Part shown: positions 48,597 through 58,015 of the stretch, in pieces
Layout: every line of letters starts with the position of its first letter
Position numbering within the stretch: position 1 is the stretch's first letter
Assembly (NCBI GenBank): GCA_947502595.1
Contig: CANNAM010000015.1
Coordinates: 1-64,000 of the forward strand
Source of the DNA: an uncultured Marinicella sp.
GTDB taxonomy: Bacteria > Pseudomonadota > Gammaproteobacteria > Xanthomonadales > Marinicellaceae
DNA length: 64,000 bases
Direction of reading: 5' to 3'
The notes under the pieces: generated by a model
The model's input: the letters and a program-made list of their open reading frames with translations, nothing else
Told to the model about the DNA's origin: nothing
Databases searched by the model: none
Program-made: the position numbers and the translations under genes

Positions 48597-48597
48597 A

Positions 48598-50046
48598 TTA
48601 AGTGCCACAAAAGGTTTGGTAGTTCAAGTCATCATCCGCTGCAGCGTCTTGATACAGGTGGGTGTGCTTGGTTAATGTATAGGGTGATTGCAGCACCGAT
48701 AAAAACACTGCAAGTGAGTCAGTGTGTAAGTCACTTTCAACTTCATCCAGTACTTTTTCCATGTGGTGATTGCGTGGGATTACCAAAGGATTGTGTTGGC
48801 TCATCAGTTGTTGGGCTTGTGCAAGTGGTGTGTTAGTTTGCTGTAAAAGCTGTACCCAATTTTGCTGCCATTGCTGTAAATTTGGATTCAAGCTTTGTGA
48901 TTTTGCGTCCAAATCAGAACCAAGGCTGTGCTGTAATTGAACGAAGCTTTGGGTGTAATCCAATTGATGCTGTAACAGCAACTCCAGTAGCGCTTGTTGT
49001 GAATTGTTTACTGCTTCATTGGACTGCTCAAAGCCCAATTTACTGGCCATCATGTGATTATTGCTTTGTTTGAATTTATCAGGAAAAGCTGTCAATAATG
49101 GCATCACTTTATCTATTGCTCGCTGTTCATCGGTATCAATCAAAGGCAATAAACATTCAGCCAATCTGGCTAAATTCCATTGTGCAATATTGGCTTGGTT
49201 ACCAAACGCGTAGCGGCCATTGCGGTCAATTGAGCTGAATACCGTATCTGGATCATACACCCCCATCATTGCGCATGGACCGTAGTCTATGGTGTCGCCT
49301 GAGAGCAGCGTGTTATCGGTGTTCATTACCCCGTGAATGAATCCAACACGCATCCATTCGGTGATTAAATTAATCTGTTTATCAACAACATATGAGAATA
49401 ATTTAATGTATTTATCAGGGTCGTCATTTTCAATCTGAGGGCAGTGACGGGCGATACTTAAGTCCGCCAAAGTTTTGATTTCTGCGTACATTTGTCTGGC
49501 GGCAAAGTATTCAAAAGTACCCACCCGTAGGTGTGAACTGGCCACCCGTGTCACCACTGCACCTGGTGTACTGGTTTGTCGGTAAATGGTTTCACCTGTA
49601 GCCACTACCGCCAAACAGCGCGTGGTGGGTACACCCATGGCCGCCATGGCTTCGGACATCAAATATTCTCTGACAGCTGGTTTAATCCCACATTTGCCGT
49701 CGCCATTGCGGGAGAAAAGCGTTGGGCCAGAGCCTTTGAGTTGAATGTCATGAAGTTTGCCTTGTTGGTCGATGACTTCACCCAGTAAATGCGCCCGCCC
49801 ATCACCCAGTTGTGGATTGAAATGCCCAAACTGGTGACCTGCATATGCCAAGGCTACTGGTTTGCTTCCAGGTAACAACAGTTGTCCTGAAAAATAGCTG
49901 CCCACTTGATTTGTTTCAAACTCAAAACCCAGTGCGTTTGCTAAAGCTGTATTCCATAACACAACTTTGGGGTGTTTGATTTTTTCAGGTCGTGTTTGGT
50001 TGCTGAATTTTGAGCCGAGTTGGGCGTATTGCTTATGTAATTTCAT
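48598..50046 (-). CDS. selO: Protein adenylyltransferase SelO (YdiU)
   Basis: The enzyme has 482 residues, the usual bacterial length. It is a pseudokinase-fold enzyme that transfers AMP to Ser/Thr/Tyr on target proteins. Key motifs are ALAYAGHQFGHFNPQLGDGRA, QLKGSGPTLFSRNGDG, RGxREYL-type KPAVREYLMSEAMAAMGVPT, GVMNTDNTLLSGDTIDYGPC, and YAFGNQANIAQWNLARLAE. A cysteine lies three residues from the C-terminus (FCGT), near where eukaryotic SELO carries selenocysteine. It is convergent with the amidohydrolase gene. Confidence 0.95.
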   Translation of the reverse strand: MKLHKQYAQLGSKFSNQTRPEKIKHPKVVLWNTALANALGFEFETNQVGSYFSGQLLLPGSKPVALAYAGHQFGHFNPQLGDGRAHLLGEVIDQQGKLHDIQLKGSGPTLFSRNGDGKCGIKPAVREYLMSEAMAAMGVPTTRCLAVVATGETIYRQTSTPGAVVTRVASSHLRVGTFEYFAARQMYAEIKTLADLSIARHCPQIENDDPDKYIKLFSYVVDKQINLITEWMRVGFIHGVMNTDNTLLSGDTIDYGPCAMMGVYDPDTVFSSIDRNGRYAFGNQANIAQWNLARLAECLLPLIDTDEQRAIDKVMPLLTAFPDKFKQSNNHMMASKLGFEQSNEAVNNSQQALLELLLQHQLDYTQSFVQLQHSLGSDLDAKSQSLNPNLQQWQQNWVQLLQQTNTPLAQAQQLMSQHNPLVIPRNHHMEKVLDEVESDLHTDSLAVFLSVLQSPYTLTKHTHLYQDAAADDDLNYQTFCGT

Positions 50047-50063
50047 GGTTTATTTTATTGGCC

Positions 50064-53000
50064 TCAGCTTTGGCCGACAAACTCCTGTGGTTTTATCATT
50101 AATTTATACATCGATGGCACCACCAATAAAGACAGTGCGGTGGATACGATTAAGCCCGAAATGATTGACCAAGCCAAGGGGGGCCATAAAGTCGATTCTG
50201 TCATCACCAAAGGCAATAAGCCGGCAATGGTGGTTAAGGTGGTTAATACAATGGGGCGTGTCCGTCTGGCCACCGCCTCTTGTATTGAGGTGGTCATGAC
50301 CAAGCCAGCATCTTGATTTTTTTGAATCAAATCAAGCAGTACAATGGCATTGTTCACCACAATCCCGACCAGCGCCAAAATGCCTAATGTGGCGGTAAAA
50401 CCAAATGGTGTTTGGGTAAGAAGCAAGCCAAAAGGTACACCAGCAAAAGCCAGTGGTACGGTAACCAAAATAATCAGCACTTTTTTAAATGAATTGAATT
50501 CAATCAACAAAAACACCAACAACATGATGATGCCAATTGGCAAAGCTTTACCCAAAGATTTATTGGCTTTGCCTGATTCCTGGACTGAACCTGCCACGTA
50601 ATAACTGACCCCATTAGGTAATTCGATTTTCGCCAATTCAGGCAAAAATTTCGACAAAACATCATCGTAAGTGTAGCCATCTGTTGTTTCTGAAAACACC
50701 GATGCAGTTCTTTGTAGGTTAATGTGGTTAATGGACGCTGGTAGCCATTGTACACTTTTATCGGTCAGTGCATTCAGTGACAGTTGATACGTACCATTGT
50801 GTATCGATATGTCGTCCAAATCTTGAACTTTGAAATTCACATGTTCAGGTGACTGCATCACTATATTGACCGGATCTTCAGCACCTCGATACTGTCCTAT
50901 CACTTGACCAGAGGTGCGCAATGCCAAACCACTGGCCAGTTCTGCACGACTCACCTCATTTAAATTGAGTAGGGCATCATTGGGTGTCAGGGTAAGCTTG
51001 GCCATGCCTAAGCCTATGGTGTTACGTAAAGTTCTGGTGCCTTCGGTCTGTGCCAATAGGTCTTGTATTTTGCGCACTGACTCAGTCAATTCCTGGCGGT
51101 CCTCTGCAATCACTTTAATTTCAATCGGAGCTTCAGATGGTGGGCCTTGTCCCAAGCGCCTGGCCACCACTTCGGCTTGCGGATAATTTGGCGCAACTTC
51201 TTTTGTTACCCATTCGATGATGTCGTGGCTGTTGTCTACTGAGTCCAATATAGCGACTATCCTAGCGATGTGAGGGGCGCGGGGTTTTTCCACCAAGTTG
51301 TAGTAAAATACCGGCCCTGAATTGCCAACGAAGGTGATGGTTTTTTCTACATGTGCTCTATTTGCCAACTGTTCTGCAATGGTTTGGGTGTGTTGGGTGT
51401 TTTGAATGATGTGTGAGTTTTCAGGGTATTTAATGTCAATAATGACCTGATTGCGATCGGTGTCTGGAAAGAATTCACGTTGCACGAAACTGAACATGTA
51501 GCCAGAAAGCACCAGAAACCCCAAGGCTGTTAAAATGATTACTTTGGTTTTGCTGACAGCAATGCGACCTAGTTTATGGCCCAGTTTTTGTAATGATGAT
51601 TGGCGATTGTTGGTGTGTTGTTTGAGAAATATATGGCTGAAAGCAGGGGTGACCATGATGGCGTAAACATAACTGACCGTAATGGACAGTATAATCATGG
51701 TGGGGATGGCGCGGGTGAAATCTGCTGAATTACCTTGTGACAATAACATCGGCATAAAGGCTGCAATGGTGGTGCCAGTGGCGGAGCCCAAAGACATGGC
51801 CAAATTCTTCACTGAAGTAACTGAAGCATCTGAACCACGCATGCCTTCATCTATGTGGTATTGAATGTTTTCTACCATCACAATGGCATTATCGACCAAC
51901 ATGCCTAAGCCAATAACCATGCCTGCGATTGCCATTTGGTGTAACACCCCGCCGCCCATATTGAAAATAGCCAGGGCTGAAAAAGTCACCAATGGAATCA
52001 CAGTGGCAACTACCAATCCAGGTCGAATACCCAGGAACAAAGCCAAAATGATGGTCACCAACAGCATACCAGTTAATAAAGAACCGCCTAATTCTTGGAT
52101 TCGAGCTAATACCCGGTCAGGCTGAAACAACACTTCTTCGATGGTCACTGCCGGATACAGTGACCGCATTTCATCCATATAAACCCTGAGTTGCTGGCCA
52201 AATTCGACCACATTCAATTGGTCTATCGGTACATACAAAGACAAGGCAATGGCACGTTCTCGGTGGTGCCAAAAGGCTGAATTTGAGACGTTTTCTGCCT
52301 CTAGCTTGATGTCAGCAATGGCGGATAATGGCAGTTGTTCTCCATTGGTGAGTATGATGCTGGTGTTTTTAATTTCCTCTATCGATTGGAACTCAGTGTG
52401 GGCATCAATATTAATGCGGTTGTTACCAACATGTAGGGCATTGATGGGTTGGGCTTTGGTGCGCTCATTGATTTGTTTGGCCACTGATTCATGGTTGATG
52501 ATGGCGCTGTTGTTGAACGCTGGCTTGAGGCTGATGGTCAGTTGTTCATCGGGCATGCCATAAAGTGCCACTTTGCCAATGCCTGGCAAATTGAACATCC
52601 GATTCTTGATTGACTTGGCCGCTTGGCGCAATTGCATGATGTCATTGATACCTGAAAGGCTATACACTGCAACCGCGGTATCCAATAATCGGTCTTCAAC
52701 TGCTGGCTCCAAAACCCCATCTGGAAACTTGACTTGGGCTTTGTCGACAGCCAGTCTGACCCGGTCCCAAACCCGATCTGTATCGGTAATGTGGTCCAAC
52801 ATTTTGACGATAACTTGGGCAAAGCCTGAGCGAACAGTTGACCTGATTTCATCGATTTCTTCAATTTGTGCCAATTCCTCTTCCAGTGGTTTAAGCACCT
52901 GTTTTTCGATTTTGTTGACATCAGCGCCAGGGTACTGAACCAAAACAAAACCCTGTCGATAGGGAAAGAATGGATCTTCTTGGCGGTTCATGTTGTACCA

Positions 53001-53084
53001 GGAAAACAAACCGAATATTGCCAGCAATATTGAGGTGGTGAGGATCAGTCTTTTTTGACCAACCAAAACACGTACTGCACTCAT
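50064..53084 (-). CDS. RND multidrug-type efflux permease (AcrB/HAE1-like)
   Basis: The protein has 1006 residues. It is the inner-membrane proton-driven pump subunit, with 12 helices and two large periplasmic loops. The start RLILTTSILLAIFGLFSWYNM is TM1, and QEDPFFPYRQGFVLVQYPGA is the typical following stretch. TM4 has MVIGLGMLVDNAIVMVENIQ; the usual Asp-Asp pair is Asp-Asn here. GILALVGIVVNNAIVLLDLI lies near TM10. It is translated with the adaptor gene upstream (4-bp overlap) and lies under the TetR gene. The substrate is unknown. No outer-membrane factor gene is in the operon. Confidence 0.92.
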   Translation of the reverse strand: MSAVRVLVGQKRLILTTSILLAIFGLFSWYNMNRQEDPFFPYRQGFVLVQYPGADVNKIEKQVLKPLEEELAQIEEIDEIRSTVRSGFAQVIVKMLDHITDTDRVWDRVRLAVDKAQVKFPDGVLEPAVEDRLLDTAVAVYSLSGINDIMQLRQAAKSIKNRMFNLPGIGKVALYGMPDEQLTISLKPAFNNSAIINHESVAKQINERTKAQPINALHVGNNRINIDAHTEFQSIEEIKNTSIILTNGEQLPLSAIADIKLEAENVSNSAFWHHRERAIALSLYVPIDQLNVVEFGQQLRVYMDEMRSLYPAVTIEEVLFQPDRVLARIQELGGSLLTGMLLVTIILALFLGIRPGLVVATVIPLVTFSALAIFNMGGGVLHQMAIAGMVIGLGMLVDNAIVMVENIQYHIDEGMRGSDASVTSVKNLAMSLGSATGTTIAAFMPMLLSQGNSADFTRAIPTMIILSITVSYVYAIMVTPAFSHIFLKQHTNNRQSSLQKLGHKLGRIAVSKTKVIILTALGFLVLSGYMFSFVQREFFPDTDRNQVIIDIKYPENSHIIQNTQHTQTIAEQLANRAHVEKTITFVGNSGPVFYYNLVEKPRAPHIARIVAILDSVDNSHDIIEWVTKEVAPNYPQAEVVARRLGQGPPSEAPIEIKVIAEDRQELTESVRKIQDLLAQTEGTRTLRNTIGLGMAKLTLTPNDALLNLNEVSRAELASGLALRTSGQVIGQYRGAEDPVNIVMQSPEHVNFKVQDLDDISIHNGTYQLSLNALTDKSVQWLPASINHINLQRTASVFSETTDGYTYDDVLSKFLPELAKIELPNGVSYYVAGSVQESGKANKSLGKALPIGIIMLLVFLLIEFNSFKKVLIILVTVPLAFAGVPFGLLLTQTPFGFTATLGILALVGIVVNNAIVLLDLIQKNQDAGLVMTTSIQEAVARRTRPIVLTTLTTIAGLLPLVMTESTLWPPLAWSIISGLIVSTALSLLVVPSMYKLMIKPQEFVGQS

Positions 53085-54136
53085 GATTGCGTCAATTTTT
53101 GTAACGGTGACAAGTTGGCTTGACCGCCAGTAACTACCTCGACCTCGCCTTGTTGTGGCATGCTTACAATCACTTCAGCATTGACGATTTCAATCAACTC
53201 TATCGGTGCTCGCTGTACTTGTTGGTCAACTATCAGCAGTACAAACGGTCGATTGATACCATCATCAATCACACTTTCAATCGGTAGCCGGTAATAATCG
53301 CCCATGTTTTCTTTTATTTGAACGGTTATTTTTTCACCTGATTTCAGTCCTTCGGTGATGGGCACATCCAGCATTACTTTAAACAGTTGTGATTTGGGGT
53401 TGGCTGTATGACTGATCTCTTTGACAGTTGCTGCAATGGATTGGTGGTTGTATTTAACCGCCAACAGTTGCCCCAGCTGCAAATTATCATGTAAGAATGA
53501 GGGCAGATAAATGGGCGCTTCCAATGAGTTAACTCCACCAATCACCAACACCGCTTCACCTGGGCTGATGACTTCGCCTGGTTGTTTGTATATTTCAGCC
53601 ACATTGCCTGCAAAAGGGGCTTTTAAATAGCTTTCTTCATACAATGATTTGGCTTGCTCTAACTGTGCTTCAAGGCTTTTTTTATTGGCAGCTAAGTTGT
53701 CTTTTTCATTGGTCAGTTTATCTAAATCATTTTGACTTATGGCATTGGTTTTTTGTAAGTTTTTATACCGCAGCACTTCAGCTTGGTTTTGTGCCATGGT
53801 GGCATTGATTGCTTCTATTTGACTTTCGAATTGATTGATTTGTGGCACCAGTGAGGGATTGGTTATTTTGAACAGTCGTTGTTCGGGTAACACCTCATCA
53901 CCAATTTTTATGTATTGAGTTGCGATGACACCGCTGACTTGAAAGGCTAAATTGGCTTGGTTGGTGGGCTCTACAAATGCAGCCACTTGGTGGGTTTTAA
54001 ATTGTGCTGTTGGGCTGAATAGGGCTGTACTGTAACTGGCTGTTTCTTTTGTTGCTGAGGTTGCTTCAGGGGCTTGTGAACAAGCTGCCAGAAACAGCAA
54101 GCTGACCAGTGTTAAAAGTTGAATTGATTGCTTCAT
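53081..54136 (-). CDS. RND efflux periplasmic adaptor (membrane fusion lipoprotein)
   Basis: The protein has 351 residues. The lipobox is LAACSQAP (lipidated Cys near residue 19). It has HlyD/AcrA-type beta-barrel and lipoyl halves (QVSGVIATQYIKIGDEVLPEQRLF, YLKAPFAGNVAEIYKQPGEVI) flanking a coiled-coil hairpin (about residues 95-160). It links the pump to an outer-membrane channel. Start and stop overlap both operon neighbours (ATGA), so the three genes are translationally coupled. Confidence 0.92.
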   Translation of the reverse strand: MKQSIQLLTLVSLLFLAACSQAPEATSATKETASYSTALFSPTAQFKTHQVAAFVEPTNQANLAFQVSGVIATQYIKIGDEVLPEQRLFKITNPSLVPQINQFESQIEAINATMAQNQAEVLRYKNLQKTNAISQNDLDKLTNEKDNLAANKKSLEAQLEQAKSLYEESYLKAPFAGNVAEIYKQPGEVISPGEAVLVIGGVNSLEAPIYLPSFLHDNLQLGQLLAVKYNHQSIAATVKEISHTANPKSQLFKVMLDVPITEGLKSGEKITVQIKENMGDYYRLPIESVIDDGINRPFVLLIVDQQVQRAPIELIEIVNAEVIVSMPQQGEVEVVTGGQANLSPLQKLTQS

Positions 54137-54711
54137 GGTAATATGCCTTGGATGGTGTTATCTATCAGGTCGTTGATGAATGATTCAGGGTTGCTGTAAA
54201 TACTTTTATCCCATTGGTTGAAGTGACATTCAGCGGTAAAGTATTGGTTAATCACAGCAATGAAACTCATCACAAGGATCACAGGGTTAAAGTTTTTGCG
54301 TAACAACCCTTGGTCTTGTGCGGTTTCAATGATTTGTGTGCTATGCGCTATCAAAGCTTGGTCTACTTTGCCACAATTGGCATCATTTTCAAGGTGGGCA
54401 TAAGCAAAAAAACGAGGTATCAAAGGGTTGCTTTGGATGAATTCAAAGTAGTGCCGAATTGACTTTCTGATTAATTCAATAGGGTTCTTTTCTGATTCAA
54501 ATAAGGTTAACTGGTTTTCGGTGTACTGTTTGAAAAAGTTTTCTTTAACGATTTCCCATAGTTGCTCTTTACTCTCAAAGTGATGAAAGATCAAACTTTT
54601 GGTTACCCCAGCTTGTTTGGCAATCATAGAAATTGATACATGTGCATAGCCATGTGTTGCAAATAATGTCAGTGACTCATTGAGTATTTTTTGTTTTTTC
54701 GAAATGTCCAT
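54133..54711 (-). CDS. TetR/AcrR-family repressor of the RND operon
   Basis: The protein has 192 residues. The N-terminal HTH reads ILNESLTLFATHGYAHVSIS, then MIAKQAGVTKSLIFHHFESK, the standard TetR signature (residues about 10-53). A helical ligand-binding domain follows. It is the first gene of the operon and sits 22 bp from a TetR-type palindrome, so autorepression lifted by a pump substrate is the likely control. Confidence 0.93.
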   Translation of the reverse strand: MDISKKQKILNESLTLFATHGYAHVSISMIAKQAGVTKSLIFHHFESKEQLWEIVKENFFKQYTENQLTLFESEKNPIELIRKSIRHYFEFIQSNPLIPRFFAYAHLENDANCGKVDQALIAHSTQIIETAQDQGLLRKNFNPVILVMSFIAVINQYFTAECHFNQWDKSIYSNPESFINDLIDNTIQGILP

Positions 54712-54733
54712 GCGACTGATTATAGACGCTGAC

Positions 54734-54747
54734 TGACCGTTCGGTCA
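54734..54747. promoter_or_regulatory. TetR-type operator palindrome
   Basis: TGACCG-TT-CGGTCA: 6-bp half-sites around two bases, 22 bp upstream of the TetR gene start. The TGACCGxxCGGTCA form is typical for AcrR/TetR autoregulators. It most likely overlaps the operon promoter. Confidence 0.8.
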
Positions 54748-54976
54748 ATATCGTGTCATGCAATTCTTAATTACATGTTTTGTTTAGTGGCTGATAACAT
54801 GGCTACACAATTGAGGAGATTAAAAATTATCAAATAATGCAATTAAATCAGACTTAGGTAGAGATGCCAAATAAAAGGCTGGTGTATGAAAGCAAACAAA
54901 GCAAATACCGTGTATGCAGTGAAATCAGGCTGTTATTATCCAGTGTAACCGATGGTTTCACTTGAATGGTTGATTT

Positions 54977-55234
54977 TTATGACATCAAATACGCAGCTAC
55001 AATTGCTAGACACACCAGTGTTAACCAACCATACATAATCAATCGCCAAAGCAATGACACACCTTTTAATTCCATAAATTCACGAATAATCATAACCCCT
55101 TTAACGAAAGCTGCAAGCATAAGGACCAACATGACTGCAACACCATTGGTATCCATATAGCTCAAGCCATAGGTCATCAAAGTAAGCAGCACTAAAAACA
55201 GCCAAACGGTATGTATGTTGTAAAGTTTCATCAC
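54977..55234 (-). CDS. Small membrane protein, cytochrome c oxidase subunit IV / NorF-like
   Basis: The protein has 85 residues with three membrane helices (VWLFLVLLTLMTYGLSYM, GVAVMLVLMLAAFVKGVMIIREFMEL, LIMYGWLTLVCLAIVAAYL). VKGVMIIREFMELK is the pattern of the prokaryotic COX IV family, which includes NorF. It lies 4 bp after the subunit III/NorE-like gene. The pair resembles norEF, accessory genes that help nitric oxide reductase. No norC or norB is in the window. Confidence 0.75.
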   Translation of the reverse strand: MMKLYNIHTVWLFLVLLTLMTYGLSYMDTNGVAVMLVLMLAAFVKGVMIIREFMELKGVSLLWRLIMYGWLTLVCLAIVAAYLMS

Positions 55235-55238
55235 TTTG

Positions 55239-55805
55239 TTACCTGATCACATAAATTAATGGAAACATGATTATCCAAGCCAAATCAACCATATGCCAAT
55301 ATGCACCAGCAGTTTCTATGCCATGGTATTGGTCAGTATTGTAATGCCCCTTCCGAGTTTTAACGGCCACTGCAACTAAGATCATCAGTCCTAAAATGAC
55401 ATGGAAATAATGAAACAAGGTCAGTAAAAAATAAAACATGTAAAAAGTATTGGTAGAGAGGTCAATTCCAATAGAAAATTTATCGTAAAATTCAATGCTT
55501 TTAATTAATATAAATAATAAGCCACAAGTTATTGATATATATAAGTAATTACTGCTTATTTTTGACTTATTTAGTTTGACTGCATGGATTGACCGGACCA
55601 CAAAGTAACTGGCAGTAATCAGCAATATCGTATTGATGGCGCCTGTTTCACGGTTTAAAGTGAGTTGGTAATGGTTGAACATATCAACGTTATTTATTCT
55701 AACGACTGCGTAAGTAATGAAAAATATGCCAAACACCAACAACTCAGCAAATATGATGAACCACATTGCCAAGTCACCAGGAATTGCTTTGGGCTGTTTT
55801 TTCAT
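55239..55805 (-). CDS. Cytochrome c oxidase subunit III family protein, NorE-like
   Basis: The protein has 188 residues and five membrane helices. PGDLAMWFIIFAELLVFGIFF, RETGAINTILLITASYFVVRSI, FYFLLTLFHYFHVILGLMILV and ETAGAYWHMVDLAWIIMFPLIYVIR match the short NorE branch of the subunit III family. No catalytic subunit gene is nearby. The start has a GAGGTATTTT ribosome-binding site. An accessory role to a nitric oxide reductase or oxidase encoded elsewhere is inferred. Confidence 0.8.
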   Translation of the reverse strand: MKKQPKAIPGDLAMWFIIFAELLVFGIFFITYAVVRINNVDMFNHYQLTLNRETGAINTILLITASYFVVRSIHAVKLNKSKISSNYLYISITCGLLFILIKSIEFYDKFSIGIDLSTNTFYMFYFLLTLFHYFHVILGLMILVAVAVKTRKGHYNTDQYHGIETAGAYWHMVDLAWIIMFPLIYVIR

Positions 55806-56141
55806 TAAAAATACCTCTCATTGAAGCTGTATCAGCTAAAAGTGGTTACAAAGCAATAATCAGAGGTGATTAGCGTTTGAATGTAAGTCACCACTGCGGA
55901 ACGGTGAATTATAATTATAGGGCTTTCAGCATTGTATTCAAACAACTGTGTGTTGCAGTGTCGTTAAAGTAAACTGACTGTAAATCATTGTATAATTAAA
56001 CTAATGAGGCTTTGAATGACCACTGTTCACTGACTGTGCTTTATCTGTGAGTTCAAATTGTGGCATTCATTTGGTATACATGTAAAAATAAATAATCGAC
56101 CAGCCAAATATAGAGTTACTGAAAAGAGGCCTACACCACCA

Positions 56142-57719
56142 ATGATTACCATCTCAGCCAAATGGCCGTTAAAAGTCTTAAAATACACCGCTGTTTTACT
56201 GCTCATAATCAGTACTTGTATTGTTGTTGCCAGGTGGGTTTTTAAGTTACCAGTTGTCGATCACAGCACTGATTTGAAACCCACTTCTGTGTTGGCTGAC
56301 ACTTATTTAAGCCAACAATTCAAACCTGTAAATGCCAACCATCAGGGACTGACAGGTATCAAAGTGTTGAGCGATGGCATGGATGCCTTCACCATTCGAA
56401 TGTTCTTGATCAAACATGCCATGCAATCAATCGATGCACAGTATTACATCTGGCATAAAGACTTAACTGGCTTGTTGTTATTATCTGCACTCAAAGAAGC
56501 CGCTGACCGGGGTGTGCAAGTCCGTTTATTGTTGGATGACAATGGTATTGATGGCTTAGATGAGATCATTGCAGAGTTGAACCAACATCCTCTGATTGAT
56601 ATTCGCTTATACAACCCGTTCATGATTCGTGGTTTTAAAGTGATTAATTTCACTTTTGATTTTTTTCGACTGAATAGACGCATGCATAACAAAGCATTGA
56701 TAGTAGATGGTGTAGCCGCTGTCAGTGGTGGGCGTAATATTGGTGATCAATATTTTGGGACGGGTGAACACGCTCAATTTGTAGACCTAGATATATTAAC
56801 GGTGGGTCAAGTAATCCCTTCAATGCTGGAAAATTTTGCGGTGTTTTTTAACAGTGAGGTTTCAATTCCTGCAGAATTAATTCTGCATCCAACCCCATCA
56901 GGTACCCAGTTCTATCATTTAGCCAATGCATTATCACCATTCGTAGACTCTGAACAGTTTGCAAGTTATACATCTGACATCAAATCCAGTCAATTTTTGC
57001 TAGACATCTTGAATGGGCAATTTATTGATGAGTGGACAAAAGTAACCATGATCAGTGATGACCCTCGAAAAACTTTGGGCATTCACTATGAAGATGAATT
57101 GATGGTAACCCGCTTAAACGCCATACTTGATTCACCCGAAACAAAAATCGATGTGGTTTCACCGTATTTTGTGCCCGGTGATGGGGTTGAAGTTTTCACT
57201 AACCTCCAAGCAAAAGGGGTTAATGTGCGTATTTTGACCAATGCATTTGAAGCCACCGATGTGGTACCAGTCCATTCTGGTTATGCCAAATACCGCCAAC
57301 AGTTATTGGCAGCCGAGGTACAATTGTTTGAATTGAAAGCCCACCAAATCAATAAAGACAAAGGTTTAGGTATTGTAGGTTCATCGGCATCCAGTTTACA
57401 TGCCAAAACATTTGCAGTGGATGAACAACTGACTTTCATAGGTTCCTTTAATTTCGACCCAAGATCAACCATGCTTAACACTGAAATGGGGGTCTTGATT
57501 AAAAGTGAAAAATTGGCCAATAGAATACACCAGCATTTCGATGATAAATTACCGAATGACGCTTACACCCTGAGTCTTAATGAGGCCAATAAGATCATTT
57601 GGCGCGAAAAAGTGAGCGAATCAACATACTTGGAACACAGCAATGACCCGAACAGTACATGGCAACAAAGGGCCTTCATCAAGCTACTTGGCTTGTTACC
57701 TATCCAATCGTTGTTATGA
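56142..57719 (+). CDS. Phospholipase D family protein (cardiolipin synthase-like)
   Basis: The protein has 525 residues from the ATG at 56142; a TTG at 56058 in frame would add 28 polar residues. A membrane anchor (YTAVLLLIISTCIVVARWV) precedes two PLD domains. The HKD motifs are MHNKALIVDGVAAVSGGRN and LHAKTFAVDEQLTFIGSFNF, each with the distal Asn. This resembles ClsC/YmdC-type enzymes, which transfer phosphatidyl groups at the membrane. No ymdB partner is adjacent. Activity on phospholipids is likely, but the exact reaction is not proven. Confidence 0.88.
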   Translation: MITISAKWPLKVLKYTAVLLLIISTCIVVARWVFKLPVVDHSTDLKPTSVLADTYLSQQFKPVNANHQGLTGIKVLSDGMDAFTIRMFLIKHAMQSIDAQYYIWHKDLTGLLLLSALKEAADRGVQVRLLLDDNGIDGLDEIIAELNQHPLIDIRLYNPFMIRGFKVINFTFDFFRLNRRMHNKALIVDGVAAVSGGRNIGDQYFGTGEHAQFVDLDILTVGQVIPSMLENFAVFFNSEVSIPAELILHPTPSGTQFYHLANALSPFVDSEQFASYTSDIKSSQFLLDILNGQFIDEWTKVTMISDDPRKTLGIHYEDELMVTRLNAILDSPETKIDVVSPYFVPGDGVEVFTNLQAKGVNVRILTNAFEATDVVPVHSGYAKYRQQLLAAEVQLFELKAHQINKDKGLGIVGSSASSLHAKTFAVDEQLTFIGSFNFDPRSTMLNTEMGVLIKSEKLANRIHQHFDDKLPNDAYTLSLNEANKIIWREKVSESTYLEHSNDPNSTWQQRAFIKLLGLLPIQSLL

Positions 57720-58015
57720 ATTTATACAAATTACAATACCCGTGCTGTCAAAGCACCAACAGCATACCGCTCTAATAAAATAGGTAGCAAGATCTTTTTT
57801 TTCGCCTAACCAGCCAGCTACTGCGTTCAAATAGGTTTGTTAGTTTTAAGGTAATCGATGAAGTCGATTAAAACCAACATGGCAATGTATTATATATTTT
57901 TCTCTTAGGTTTATTCCGGTGTTGTATATTCCTGAGCTAACCAGCAGGTATCCAGTTGATCATGCTTTTCTATGGTGTTTTCATCCGAACTGGGTTTATT
58001 TTTTGAGTTGAGCAC
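57720..58015. other. Gene-free stretch after the PLD gene
   Basis: No credible gene was found. It is AT-rich, with a T8 run near 57797. On the minus strand the frame of the broken membrane gene continues for about 34 further codons beyond its TAG (down to about 57914), which suggests decayed coding sequence. Confidence 0.45.

Noticed and set aside
55821-55835. FNR/NNR-like box (TTGAA-5-ATCAG) before the norE-like gene
   Set aside because: The spacing is 5 instead of 4, the half-sites are imperfect, and it lies too close to the start codon for activation.
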